Origin: Clostridia bacterium
GTDB taxonomy: Bacteria > Bacillota_A > Clostridia > Oscillospirales > CAG-272
Assembly: GCA_017462445.1 (NCBI GenBank)
Contig: JAFTRB010000174.1
Location: 1-6,926, forward strand
Direction of reading: 5' to 3'
DNA: 6,926 bases
Numbering within the stretch: position 1 is the first letter of the stretch; the number at the start of each line of letters is the position of its first letter. A program made the translations under genes and the position numbers. The notes below the pieces were generated by a model. It searched no databases and was not told where the DNA came from. It was given only the letters and a program-made list of their open reading frames with translations. Shown piece after piece: positions 1-4,491 of this stretch.

Positions 1-62
1 CGGATTTGAACCGGGGGATAGAGGTGTTGCAGACCTTTGCCTTACCACTTGGCTATGACGCC
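1..62 (-). tRNA. tRNA-Cys (anticodon GCA), 3' end cut by the window start
   Basis: Read on the minus strand, the stretch folds as a tRNA. It starts GGCGTCATAGCC at 62. The D-arm is AGCCAAGTGGTAAGGC. The anticodon loop CTGCAAC places GCA at plus-strand bases 28-30. The T-arm begins CCGGTTCAAATCCG and runs off the window at base 1. The GCA anticodon makes it a cysteine tRNA, and the body closely resembles bacterial tRNA-Cys as I know it. The last bases of the T-stem, the 3' acceptor strand and any encoded CCA lie outside the window. The first pair of the anticodon stem looks mismatched (A-C), which is minor. Confidence 0.95.
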
Positions 63-81
63 GTATTTAGAATGCTATAAC

Positions 82-110
82 ATTATACCAAAGCAATTTG
101 GATTTGTCAA
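82..110 (-). promoter_or_regulatory. Consensus sigma-A promoter of the tRNA-Cys gene
   Basis: On the minus strand, TTGACA (110-105) and TATAAT (87-82) are separated by exactly 17 bases (104-88). Both hexamers match the consensus perfectly. Transcription would start near 75, about a dozen bases upstream of the tRNA 5' end at 62, a normal leader for a tRNA gene. Confidence 0.9.
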
Positions 111-209
111 GAGGAAAAACAAATATTTTTGTATATGGGGTATTTTTATCTATTCTGTTTTGAATTGCTCCGTATTACCATTCCGTATTATATATTATTC
201 CCTGAGCAG

Positions 210-233
210 ATTATTGACACAAAAATCAATAAT
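210..233. terminator. AT-rich hairpin downstream of the XRE gene, possible weak terminator
   Basis: ATTATTGA (210-217) and TCAATAAT (226-233) form a perfect 8-bp inverted repeat with an 8-base loop. It lies 7 bases past the stop codon of the minus-strand XRE gene. The stem has very little GC, so termination would be weak; it may simply be AT-rich chance. The rest of 111-239 is AT-rich with no gene I can support. The two short plus-strand open frames there lack ribosome binding sites and one overlaps the tRNA. Confidence 0.3.
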
Positions 234-239
234 AAATAT

Positions 240-452
240 CTAACTGTTTCTTGCGGGATTGTCTGTTTCTCCGAGAAGATAGTCTATGCTAACATTATAA
301 AAGCGAGCCAGCTTGATTAGAATAGTTGTAGGAATGTCATTTTCACCCGTCTCATACTTTGAATATCCTGTTTGAGACATTCCAAGCATTTTTGCTATTT
401 GGGTCTGGTTCATATCCTTGTCCTCTCTCAAATCACGCAGTCGAGTGTACAT
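240..452 (-). CDS. Small XRE/Cro-type HTH transcriptional repressor
   Basis: This 70-residue protein is essentially one Cro/C1-type helix-turn-helix domain. The core QTQIAKMLGMSQTGYSKYETG (about 16-36) has the canonical helix-turn-recognition-helix pattern. The later helices end in FYNVSIDYLLGE, typical of the family's fifth helix. No ligand or dimerisation domain follows; it is the size of phage-like and housekeeping single-domain regulators. The start at 452 is supported by GGAGG (minus strand, 464-460) 7 bases upstream. The gene is divergent from the zinc-ribbon membrane protein gene at 579. The shared intergenic region holds two near-identical palindromic sites, so it probably represses itself and its neighbour. 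Autoregulation is inferred; the family assignment is secure. Confidence 0.92.
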   Translation of the reverse strand: MYTRLRDLREDKDMNQTQIAKMLGMSQTGYSKYETGENDIPTTILIKLARFYNVSIDYLLGETDNPARNS

Positions 453-479
453 ATACTTACCTCCATCCTTAATAACATT

Positions 480-509
480 ATTATATTTTAATCTGTTTCA
501 GGGTATTGA
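480..509 (-). promoter_or_regulatory. Probable promoter of the XRE gene
   Basis: On the minus strand a perfect TATAAT lies at 485-480. A weak -35 (TCAATA, 509-504) is 18 bases upstream. The initiation point would be near 473, about 20 bases before the start codon at 452. The poor -35 agrees with low, autoregulated expression. The 490-504 palindrome fills the spacer between the two boxes. Confidence 0.45.
490..504. promoter_or_regulatory. Putative repressor operator, site 1
   Basis: AATCTGTTTCAGGGT contains the palindrome CTG-TTT-CAG. It matches the reverse complement of the site at 515-529 in 12 of 15 positions. It sits just upstream of the plus-strand -35 box and inside the minus-strand promoter spacer. 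The arrangement of paired similar operators between divergent genes, one encoding an XRE protein, is typical of Cro/C1-type autoregulation. Which protein binds is inferred. Confidence 0.6.
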
Positions 510-534
510 CATTTAACCTAAAACAGGTTATAAT
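506..534 (+). promoter_or_regulatory. Perfect-consensus sigma-A promoter for the zinc-ribbon membrane protein gene
   Basis: TTGACA (506-511) and TATAAT (529-534) are separated by 17 bases, a perfect match at every consensus position. Initiation would fall near 541. A promoter this strong is likely kept off most of the time, which fits the two operator-like palindromes overlapping it. Confidence 0.88.
515..529. promoter_or_regulatory. Putative repressor operator, site 2
   Basis: AACCTAAAACAGGTT has perfect 5-bp arms (AACCT/AGGTT) around a 5-base centre. Read in reverse complement it is AACCTGTTTTAGGTT, 12/15 identical to site 1. It fills the spacer between -35 and -10 of the promoter for the zinc-ribbon gene, so occupancy would block polymerase. 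Centres of the two sites (497 and 522) are 25 bp apart. Confidence 0.6.
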
Positions 535-556
535 GCTGTTGTGCTTCGGCATTATA
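529..556. repeat. 8-bp inverted repeat spanning the -10 box and early transcribed region
   Basis: TATAATGC (529-536) is perfectly repeated inverted as GCATTATA (549-556) with a 12-base spacer. The left arm is the -10 box itself. It could be an additional regulator site, or a fortuitous repeat in AT-rich DNA. Most of the left arm lies upstream of the likely start point, so it would not form an RNA hairpin in the normal transcript. Confidence 0.4.
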
Positions 557-578
557 CTTATTTAAGGAGGTCCTTTGT

Positions 579-944
579 ATGGAAGGATTGATATTCGCGT
601 ATATTGTGATTATTATTGTCTTTTTTATAGTCCAATATGTTGTTGCAAAGAAATTTGAAAAAATCGCTTTTCAAAAGGGGTATGACGAGGAGGTGCACAG
701 CTTTGCTATGTGCTTTTGGCTTGGTATAACCGGAATGCTTTATGTAATTGCTTTGCCTGATAAAACATCCGGCCGTGTAAAATCTGCTCCCCGTGTTAAA
801 TCGGTTCAAAAAGACGAAGAGCCTCTGGACGAGCCCGAGCCTATAGTTGAGCCTGTTGCTTTCTTTTGCCCTTATTGCAATACGCCAATAACGCACGGAA
901 TGGAGAAGTGCCCAAGCTGCAGACAACCCTTTGATTGGAGCTGA
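579..944 (+). CDS. Membrane-anchored zinc-ribbon protein of unknown function
   Basis: I do not recognise a named family. The 121-residue protein has a strongly hydrophobic N-terminal helix (about 4-22, rich in I, V and F). A second hydrophobic stretch follows at about 42-60 (FAMCFWLGITGMLYVIALP). Then comes a proline- and acid-rich linker (about 61-94). The C-terminus is a zinc ribbon with two CxxC knuckles, C97/C100 (CPYC) and C111/C114 (CPSC). Such ribbons usually bind one zinc and mediate protein or nucleic-acid contacts. With two short helices the ribbon may face the cytoplasm, but topology is uncertain. AAGGAGG at 564-570, 8 bases before the ATG, fixes the start. It has a perfect-consensus promoter, is divergent from the XRE repressor and ends at a strong terminator, so it is transcribed alone. 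A regulatory, sensing or scaffold role is only a guess. Confidence 0.85.
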   Translation: MEGLIFAYIVIIIVFFIVQYVVAKKFEKIAFQKGYDEEVHSFAMCFWLGITGMLYVIALPDKTSGRVKSAPRVKSVQKDEEPLDEPEPIVEPVAFFCPYCNTPITHGMEKCPSCRQPFDWS

Positions 945-953
945 GCAAAAACG

Positions 954-1002
954 AATTCTAAAAAAGCGCGCCCAATTAAGGAGGGCGCGCTTTTTTAGAA
1001 TT
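954..1002 (+). terminator. Strong intrinsic terminator, probably bidirectional
   Basis: A perfect 20-bp inverted repeat has arms at 954-973 and 983-1002, closed by a 9-base loop. The GC-rich core GCGCGCCC/GGGCGCGC is followed by six T (991-996), and mirrored by six A before it. It therefore has the form of a terminator on both strands. It begins 10 bases after the zinc-ribbon stop codon. Confidence 0.93.
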
Positions 1003-1063
1003 GTGCATGAAAGTGTGGTTTTTGAACTTGATATGATACATTTGTCAATTTTTTCTTCTCTTA

Positions 1064-1092
1064 TTGACAGAGGGGAAAAAAAGTGCTATACT
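1064..1092 (+). promoter_or_regulatory. Sigma-A promoter of the small membrane protein-dus operon
   Basis: TTGACA (1064-1069) and TATACT (1087-1092) are 17 bases apart, one mismatch in twelve. Transcription would begin near 1099, leaving about 93 bases of leader before the ATG at 1192. The -35 box is the right arm of a 7-bp inverted repeat (TGTCAAT 1043-1049 / ATTGACA 1063-1069), which could be an operator. Confidence 0.85.
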
Positions 1093-1104
1093 TCTAGTAA
1101 AAAA

Positions 1105-1175
1105 GGGCAAAGGGAAAATCGGCAGGTGGCGGTAAGCCTGATGCCGTAAGGCCCGAAAGCTTTAGCAAGGACTAA
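1105..1175 (+). ncRNA. Structured 5' leader, unassigned (possible cis-regulatory RNA)
   Basis: The untranslated leader can fold as nested helices. GGGC (1105-1108) pairs with GCCC (1151-1154). Inside it CGGC-AGG (1120-1126) pairs with CCT-GAT-GCCG (1137-1146), with a GAT bulge. Just before the ribosome binding site, CTTTAG (1160-1165) can pair with CTAAG (1172-1176), with one bulged T. Such a closed, multi-helix leader is what a riboswitch or protein-binding leader looks like. I compared it from memory with c-di-GMP-I/II, TPP, cobalamin, fluoride, preQ1, SAM, glycine, ZTP, ydaO and hammerhead cores and found no convincing match. Structure is hand-drawn; function unknown. Confidence 0.35.
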
Positions 1176-1191
1176 GAAGGAAGAAAAGAAA

Positions 1192-1434
1192 ATGAGCAAG
1201 CCTATTAAAAGAAGATCGTTAATCTATGGCGTAATTTCAATGGTGTTTATGGCTATCATCGTGCTTGATTTGATAGCAATGATAATCGTTGGAAATATGG
1301 CGCCGAGCCTTGAGGCATCCGGCGCGCCCGTCACACTTATACAGACTGTTATGAGCTGGGTGCTGGGAGTGGCCTTTGGAGGAACCTGTATAACCTTCTT
1401 TATCTCCTATCTGATAGATAACCGCAAGAGCTGA
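1192..1434 (+). CDS. Small two-helix membrane protein of unknown function
   Basis: I do not recognise this 80-residue protein. It starts with a basic stretch (KPIKRR, 3-8), followed by two long hydrophobic segments (about 11-33 and 48-74). A short polar loop with P38, E41 and P46 lies between them, and a polar end DNRKS follows. By the positive-inside rule both ends should be cytoplasmic, giving a helical hairpin in the membrane. There is no cleavable signal peptide or catalytic motif. AAGGA (1177-1181) lies 10 bases upstream of the ATG. It is first in a two-gene operon behind a structured leader, and its stop codon overlaps the dus start by one base (TGATG). That suggests coupled translation but says little about shared function. 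Confidence 0.75.
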   Translation: MSKPIKRRSLIYGVISMVFMAIIVLDLIAMIIVGNMAPSLEASGAPVTLIQTVMSWVLGVAFGGTCITFFISYLIDNRKS

Positions 1435-2420
1435 TGGGCTTTTCTATTGGTGATATATCTCTTCGTCACGGCATTATGCTTGCGCCGATGGCAGGCTTCT
1501 CTGACGGGGCAATGCGACAGGTATGCAGGCGAATGGGCGCCGAGTATTCGGTGACAGAGATGGTCAGCGCCAAGGCGGTCTGCTTCGGCGATAAAAAGAC
1601 AGTAACCCTGGCAGCAATTAGGGCGGAGGAGGGACCGGTCGGTCTACAAATCTTTGGCAAGGAGCCTGATGTTATGGCTCGGGCTGCGGAGCTGCTTGCC
1701 ACCGGCTCGGGCGAGGGCTTTGTTCCACCGTCCTCCATTGACATAAATATGGGCTGCCCTGTTAACAAGATATTCGGCAACGGAGAGGGAAGCGCGCTTA
1801 TGCGCAGTCCCGAGCTTATATACAAAATCGTAAGGGCGGTATCCGACATAAGCCCTGTTCCCGTCACTGTCAAGCTGCGGCTCGGCGTAGACAGGGAGCA
1901 TATCAACGCCGCCGAGTGCGCTCTTGCCGCCGAAGAGGGCGGAGCAAGTATAATTTGCCTTCACGGGCGTACCCGTGTCGAGATGTATTCGGGTAGTGTA
2001 GATATGGATAGCATTCGAGATGTAAAGAAATGCTTACATATTCCTCTTGTCGCAAACGGCGATATACGCTCGGGTGAGGATGCCCTGCTGATGCTTGAGT
2101 ATACCGGAGCTGACGGCATTGCCGTAGGGCGCGGCGCTGTTGGCAACCCCTTTATCTTTGACGAGATAATCCACGCGCTCGAGGGGCGGGAGTACACGCC
2201 ACCCACCAGGAAGGAAATAATTGAAATGGCTCTTTCGCAGCTGTCCTTATCCGTCGGGCAGAAGGGGGAGAAAATTGCCGTTCCGGAGGCGAGAAAGCAG
2301 ATAGCCTCCTATCTTCACGGCTTCCCGGGCTCGGCTTCCATCAGGGCGGAAATTAACCGGGCGAATTCCTATGCTTTGGTCGAGAACATTCTGCGAAGGG
2401 TTCTTTCGCAGGGAAAATAA
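1434..2420 (+). CDS. dus: tRNA-dihydrouridine synthase, DusB-like
   Basis: This flavoenzyme reduces specific uridines in the tRNA D-loop to dihydrouridine using NAD(P)H and FMN in the cytoplasm. The 328 residues match the family length. An FMN-binding TIM barrel fills about 1-240, with LAPMAGFSD (16-24) as the opening signature. The active-site motif NMGCPVNK (106-112) carries the catalytic cysteine C108. K147 lies in VKLRLG, H177 in HGRTR, N208 in ANGDI, and the FMN phosphate-binding GRGA is at 232-235. The helical tRNA-binding domain follows to the end. The N-terminus aligns with the usual IGDI...LAPMAG spacing, so the 1434 start is right even though no clear Shine-Dalgarno is present. The TGATG overlap with the preceding gene implies translational coupling. 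The DusB subtype and therefore the exact uridine are inferred from overall similarity. Confidence 0.95.
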   Translation: MGFSIGDISLRHGIMLAPMAGFSDGAMRQVCRRMGAEYSVTEMVSAKAVCFGDKKTVTLAAIRAEEGPVGLQIFGKEPDVMARAAELLATGSGEGFVPPSSIDINMGCPVNKIFGNGEGSALMRSPELIYKIVRAVSDISPVPVTVKLRLGVDREHINAAECALAAEEGGASIICLHGRTRVEMYSGSVDMDSIRDVKKCLHIPLVANGDIRSGEDALLMLEYTGADGIAVGRGAVGNPFIFDEIIHALEGREYTPPTRKEIIEMALSQLSLSVGQKGEKIAVPEARKQIASYLHGFPGSASIRAEINRANSYALVENILRRVLSQGK

Positions 2421-2430
2421 ATCAGGGTAA

Positions 2431-2456
2431 AAATTCGTAAAGCTATTTACAAATTT
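2431..2456. promoter_or_regulatory. Putative operator: inverted repeat over the SDR-rhamnosidase operon promoter
   Basis: AAATTCGTAAA (2431-2441) and TTTACAAATTT (2446-2456) are inverted repeats matching at 10 of 11 positions around a 4-base centre. The right arm includes the -35 box TTTACA. A sequence AAATTTCGTA (2451-2460) also echoes the left arm AAATTCGTA as a direct repeat about two helical turns downstream. Position and symmetry suit a dimeric repressor, with the XRE protein encoded in the operon as a candidate. No binding evidence exists. Confidence 0.55.
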
Positions 2457-2474
2457 CGTATATTGTGCTAAAAT
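2446..2474 (+). promoter_or_regulatory. Candidate promoter for the SDR-flavin reductase-XRE-rhamnosidase operon
   Basis: TTTACA (2446-2451) and TAAAAT (2469-2474), 17 bases apart, each match consensus at five of six positions. Initiation would be near 2481, giving a leader of about 120 bases. The -10 box and start point lie in the upstream arm of the dus terminator. RNA begun here lacks most of that arm and should escape termination. A weaker alternative is TTGATA (2506-2511). Confidence 0.6.
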
Positions 2475-2507
2475 CAAGTCGTAGCATTGCTGCGGCTTGA
2501 TTTTTTT
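2470..2507 (+). terminator. Intrinsic terminator after dus
   Basis: Bases 2470-2485 pair with 2489-2504 through 16 base pairs including two G-U pairs, closed by a 3-base loop (2486-2488). A run of seven T (2501-2507) follows. It starts 50 bases after the dus stop codon and should end the membrane protein-dus transcript. In RNA begun at the overlapping promoter the hairpin is incomplete. Confidence 0.85.
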
Positions 2508-2592
2508 GATAGTGTTTTTCTTTATCGTGATATTCATCGCGCGGCTAAACGCAAAGGAAAGATTGAAGAATTGAGCTTAAAAATCAGAAAGC

Positions 2593-2596
2593 GAGG
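2593..2596 (+). promoter_or_regulatory. Ribosome binding site that sets the dehydrogenase start
   Basis: GAGG lies 7 bases before the ATG at 2604. The open frame extends upstream to an ATG at 2487, but that codon lies in the dus terminator loop and has no ribosome binding site. The extra residues do not look like SDR sequence, so 2604 is chosen. Confidence 0.8.
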
Positions 2597-2603
2597 ATTT
2601 ATT

Positions 2604-3395
2604 ATGGCTATTGCTATTATTACGGGAGCATCAAGCGGAATTGGCGCTCAGTTTGCTAGGGAGCTGCACAAAACGGCGGGGATAGATGAGTTTTGGTTTA
2701 TCGCAAGGCGCACCGAGAGAATGGAGGCTCTGCGCGACGAGCTTGGCGTCAGTGCCAAGATAATTACCGCCGACCTTGCAACAAGGGAGGGCATAGATAA
2801 GGTTCGTTCCGCCCTGGAGGAGGAAAGACCGCAGGTAAAGTTTCTTGTTAACTGCGCAGGCTTTGGCAACTTTGGGCGCTTTGACGAGATACCCGAGAGC
2901 GATGTGGAGGCTATGATAGACCTCAATGTCAAGGCATCTGTGCTTATCACCCATATGACCGTGCCTTATATCGAGAGGGGCGGAAGGATAATTGAGCTTG
3001 GCTCAGGCTCCTGCTTTACCCCCCTTCCTGCCTTTAACATTTATTCCTCGGGCAAGGTATTTATTCTCCACTATACCAAGGCGCTCAACTTTGAGCTTGA
3101 AAAATATGGCATTCGCGCGACCTGCTTCTGCCCCGGCTGGGTTGACACCGAGTTCCTCGGCAAGGCTACCGCCCGTTCAAGTGTCACCGAGCCTAAGGAG
3201 ATGAAGCCCATGCTTGACTGCGCCACCGTTGTTCGCGGCTGCGTCAAGGCATCTATAAAGGGCAAGACGATGTATGTCACAAACTGGTATACAAAGCTCC
3301 AGCACCTGCTCTTCAAGCTTTTACCCGACTGGATACTTACCAAGCTTTGGCTTGGAATGCTGAAGAAGCCGGAGGCCGAGGATGGGAAGGCGTGA
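2604..3395 (+). CDS. Short-chain dehydrogenase/reductase (SDR) family oxidoreductase
   Basis: This 263-residue protein is a classical SDR with a Rossmann fold using NAD(H) or NADP(H). The cofactor glycine motif TGASSGIG is at 7-14. NCAG at 83-86 stabilises the central sheet. N108, S134, Y147 and K151 form the catalytic tetrad, with the YSSGK motif and serine 13 residues before the tyrosine. PGWVDT (177-182) is the usual nicotinamide-side loop. R35/R36 after the second strand suggest an NADP(H) preference, which is inference. The C-terminal part (about 200-263) is hydrophobic and basic near LLFKLLPDWILTKLW, which could contact membrane or a lipid-like substrate. Substrate is unknown. The gene begins the four-gene operon. 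Its last 14 bases overlap the flavin reductase gene in another frame. Confidence 0.93.
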   Translation: MAIAIITGASSGIGAQFARELHKTAGIDEFWFIARRTERMEALRDELGVSAKIITADLATREGIDKVRSALEEERPQVKFLVNCAGFGNFGRFDEIPESDVEAMIDLNVKASVLITHMTVPYIERGGRIIELGSGSCFTPLPAFNIYSSGKVFILHYTKALNFELEKYGIRATCFCPGWVDTEFLGKATARSSVTEPKEMKPMLDCATVVRGCVKASIKGKTMYVTNWYTKLQHLLFKLLPDWILTKLWLGMLKKPEAEDGKA

Positions 3396-4068
3396 TTTGG
3401 GAGCAGGCGTTTTGACAGCCCCACTACCACCGGTCATCGTGACGGTTAAGTGCGGGGAGGCTGTTAACGCTCTGACTATCGGCTGGACAGGGATATTGGC
3501 CACCCATCCGCCAAAGACATATATATCTGTGCGACCTCAGCGCCACTCCTACGGTATGCTTAAGGAGAGCGGCGAGTTTGTTATAAATCTTGCCAGAGCA
3601 AGTCATGCCAGGGCGGTGGACTATATTGGAATTTATACGGGAGCAAAGCGTGACAAGCTTGCCGACTGCGGCTTTACACTTGTGGAAAGCTCCAAGGTCT
3701 CTGCACCCACAATTGCCGAATGCCCTCTCGCTCTTGAATGCCGCGTGAGCGAGGTTATACCGATGGGCACTCACGATGTTTTTATTGCCGATATCGTTGG
3801 AGTCAGCGCGGATGAGGAAATCCTTGATGAGGGCGGCAGGCTATGCCTGGATAAAGCAAACCTTCTGGCATATGCCCACGGAGAGTATTTTGCCCTCGGC
3901 GAGAAGCTCGGTTCATTTGGCTTCAGCACCAAGAAGGTAAAGGGCAGAGGAGAGGGGAAGAGAGGCGAGAAGCCACAAGAGCCCGAGGCACAGAAGGGGG
4001 CGGAGGAGAGCCATCGTCCCTTCTATCTTGATGCGCCCCGGGGCGGAAGGAGAAAAAGGAAAAGATGA
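3382..4068 (+). CDS. Flavin reductase-like FMN-binding protein with charged C-terminal tail
   Basis: This 228-residue protein carries a flavin reductase-like FMN-binding split barrel (about 10-180). Such proteins bind FMN non-covalently and reduce free flavin or act as redox proteins. Visible family features are TVKCGEAVNALTIGWTGILA (21-40), the strand with VRPQRHSY (50-57), and the GTHDVFIADIVG segment (129-140). About 45 residues at the end (184-228) are a low-complexity K/R/E/G/P tail ending in GGRRKRKR. It is not part of the fold and resembles an unstructured extension binding nucleic acid or acidic partners. GGAGG (3371-3375), 6 bases before the ATG, supports the start, which overlaps the SDR gene by 14 bases. 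Its end overlaps the XRE start by ATGA. It might supply reduced flavin or work with the SDR; the physiological partner is not visible. Confidence 0.88.
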   Translation: MGRRDLGAGVLTAPLPPVIVTVKCGEAVNALTIGWTGILATHPPKTYISVRPQRHSYGMLKESGEFVINLARASHARAVDYIGIYTGAKRDKLADCGFTLVESSKVSAPTIAECPLALECRVSEVIPMGTHDVFIADIVGVSADEEILDEGGRLCLDKANLLAYAHGEYFALGEKLGSFGFSTKKVKGRGEGKRGEKPQEPEAQKGAEESHRPFYLDAPRGGRRKRKR

Positions 4069-4490
4069 AAAACGAAAGCACCGAAAAAATCAGAGCGAGA
4101 ATTCTGACGCTCATCGAGTCGGAGTTTGAGAGTGATGCCGCCTTTGAGAGGGCTGTGGGAATTCCAAACAAGACGGTAAACAACTGGCGCCGCGGGCGCT
4201 CCGCCTCCTTTATGAGGATGCTCCCCGAGCTGTCGGCAAGGTTCAAGGTCAATGTGGGCGAGCTTATGGATATGCCTCTGGGGAGGGATACCTCGGAGCT
4301 GTCGGATGACGAATTGCATATGCTTCATCTCTATCGCAGATCACGCTCGATGCCCGAAAAAATGCGACACGCCCTCCGCGAAACTATTGAAACGACAATA
4401 AATCTTTACATTTCAACCTATACCGAAATCAAGCAGAAAACCAAGCGCCAGACAAGGGCGAAAAAATCTCAGGATATAAAGGAGAACTAA
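4065..4490 (+). CDS. XRE-family transcriptional regulator embedded in the operon
   Basis: This 141-residue protein has an N-terminal Cro/C1-type HTH at about 8-68. SDAAFERAVGIPNKTVNNWRRGRS (23-46, split by family pattern into helix, turn and recognition helix) is followed by LPELSARFKVNVGELM. A helical segment follows at about 77-121 (SELSDDELHMLHLYRRSR...). It has the DEL-x-x-L-x-x-YR pattern often seen after the HTH in Firmicute regulators and likely dimerises. The end (about 122-141) is basic (KQKTKRQTRAKK). The gene overlaps the flavin reductase stop by ATGA and ends one base before the rhamnosidase start, so it is co-translated with the enzymes. AAGGAG at 4047-4052 is its likely ribosome binding site. 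Autoregulation through the inverted repeat at 2431-2456 is a reasonable inference. Confidence 0.9.
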   Translation: MKNESTEKIRARILTLIESEFESDAAFERAVGIPNKTVNNWRRGRSASFMRMLPELSARFKVNVGELMDMPLGRDTSELSDDELHMLHLYRRSRSMPEKMRHALRETIETTINLYISTYTEIKQKTKRQTRAKKSQDIKEN

Positions 4491-4491
4491 G

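Noticed and set aside
1..110. tRNA-Cys as attachment site of an integrated element covering this window
   Set aside because: Integrases normally use the tRNA 3' half, which points out of the window to the left. No direct repeat of the tRNA end, integrase or phage gene is visible.
214..242. Plus-strand TTGACA at 214-219 as a promoter
   Set aside because: The best -10 at proper spacing (TATCTA) matches only three of six positions and there is no downstream plus-strand gene before the XRE gene on the opposite strand.
37..320. Two overlapping plus-strand open frames (37-243 and 129-320)
   Set aside because: One overlaps the tRNA-Cys gene and its promoter, the other overlaps the antisense XRE gene. 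Neither has a ribosome binding site or recognisable sequence.
931..1149. Plus-strand open frame across the terminator and dus-operon promoter
   Set aside because: It runs through a 20-bp terminator hairpin and a promoter, has no Shine-Dalgarno signal, and gives low-complexity sequence.
1137..1160. Hammerhead ribozyme-like core (CTGATG ... GAAA) in the leader
   Set aside because: The A after CTGATG is missing, the intervening stem does not close directly onto GAAA, and stems I and III with a cleavage triplet cannot be drawn.
2487..2603. Upstream extension of the dehydrogenase to an ATG at 2487
   Set aside because: The ATG lies in the terminator loop without a ribosome binding site. SDR homology begins at 2604 (MAIAIITGASSGIG), which has GAGG at the right distance.
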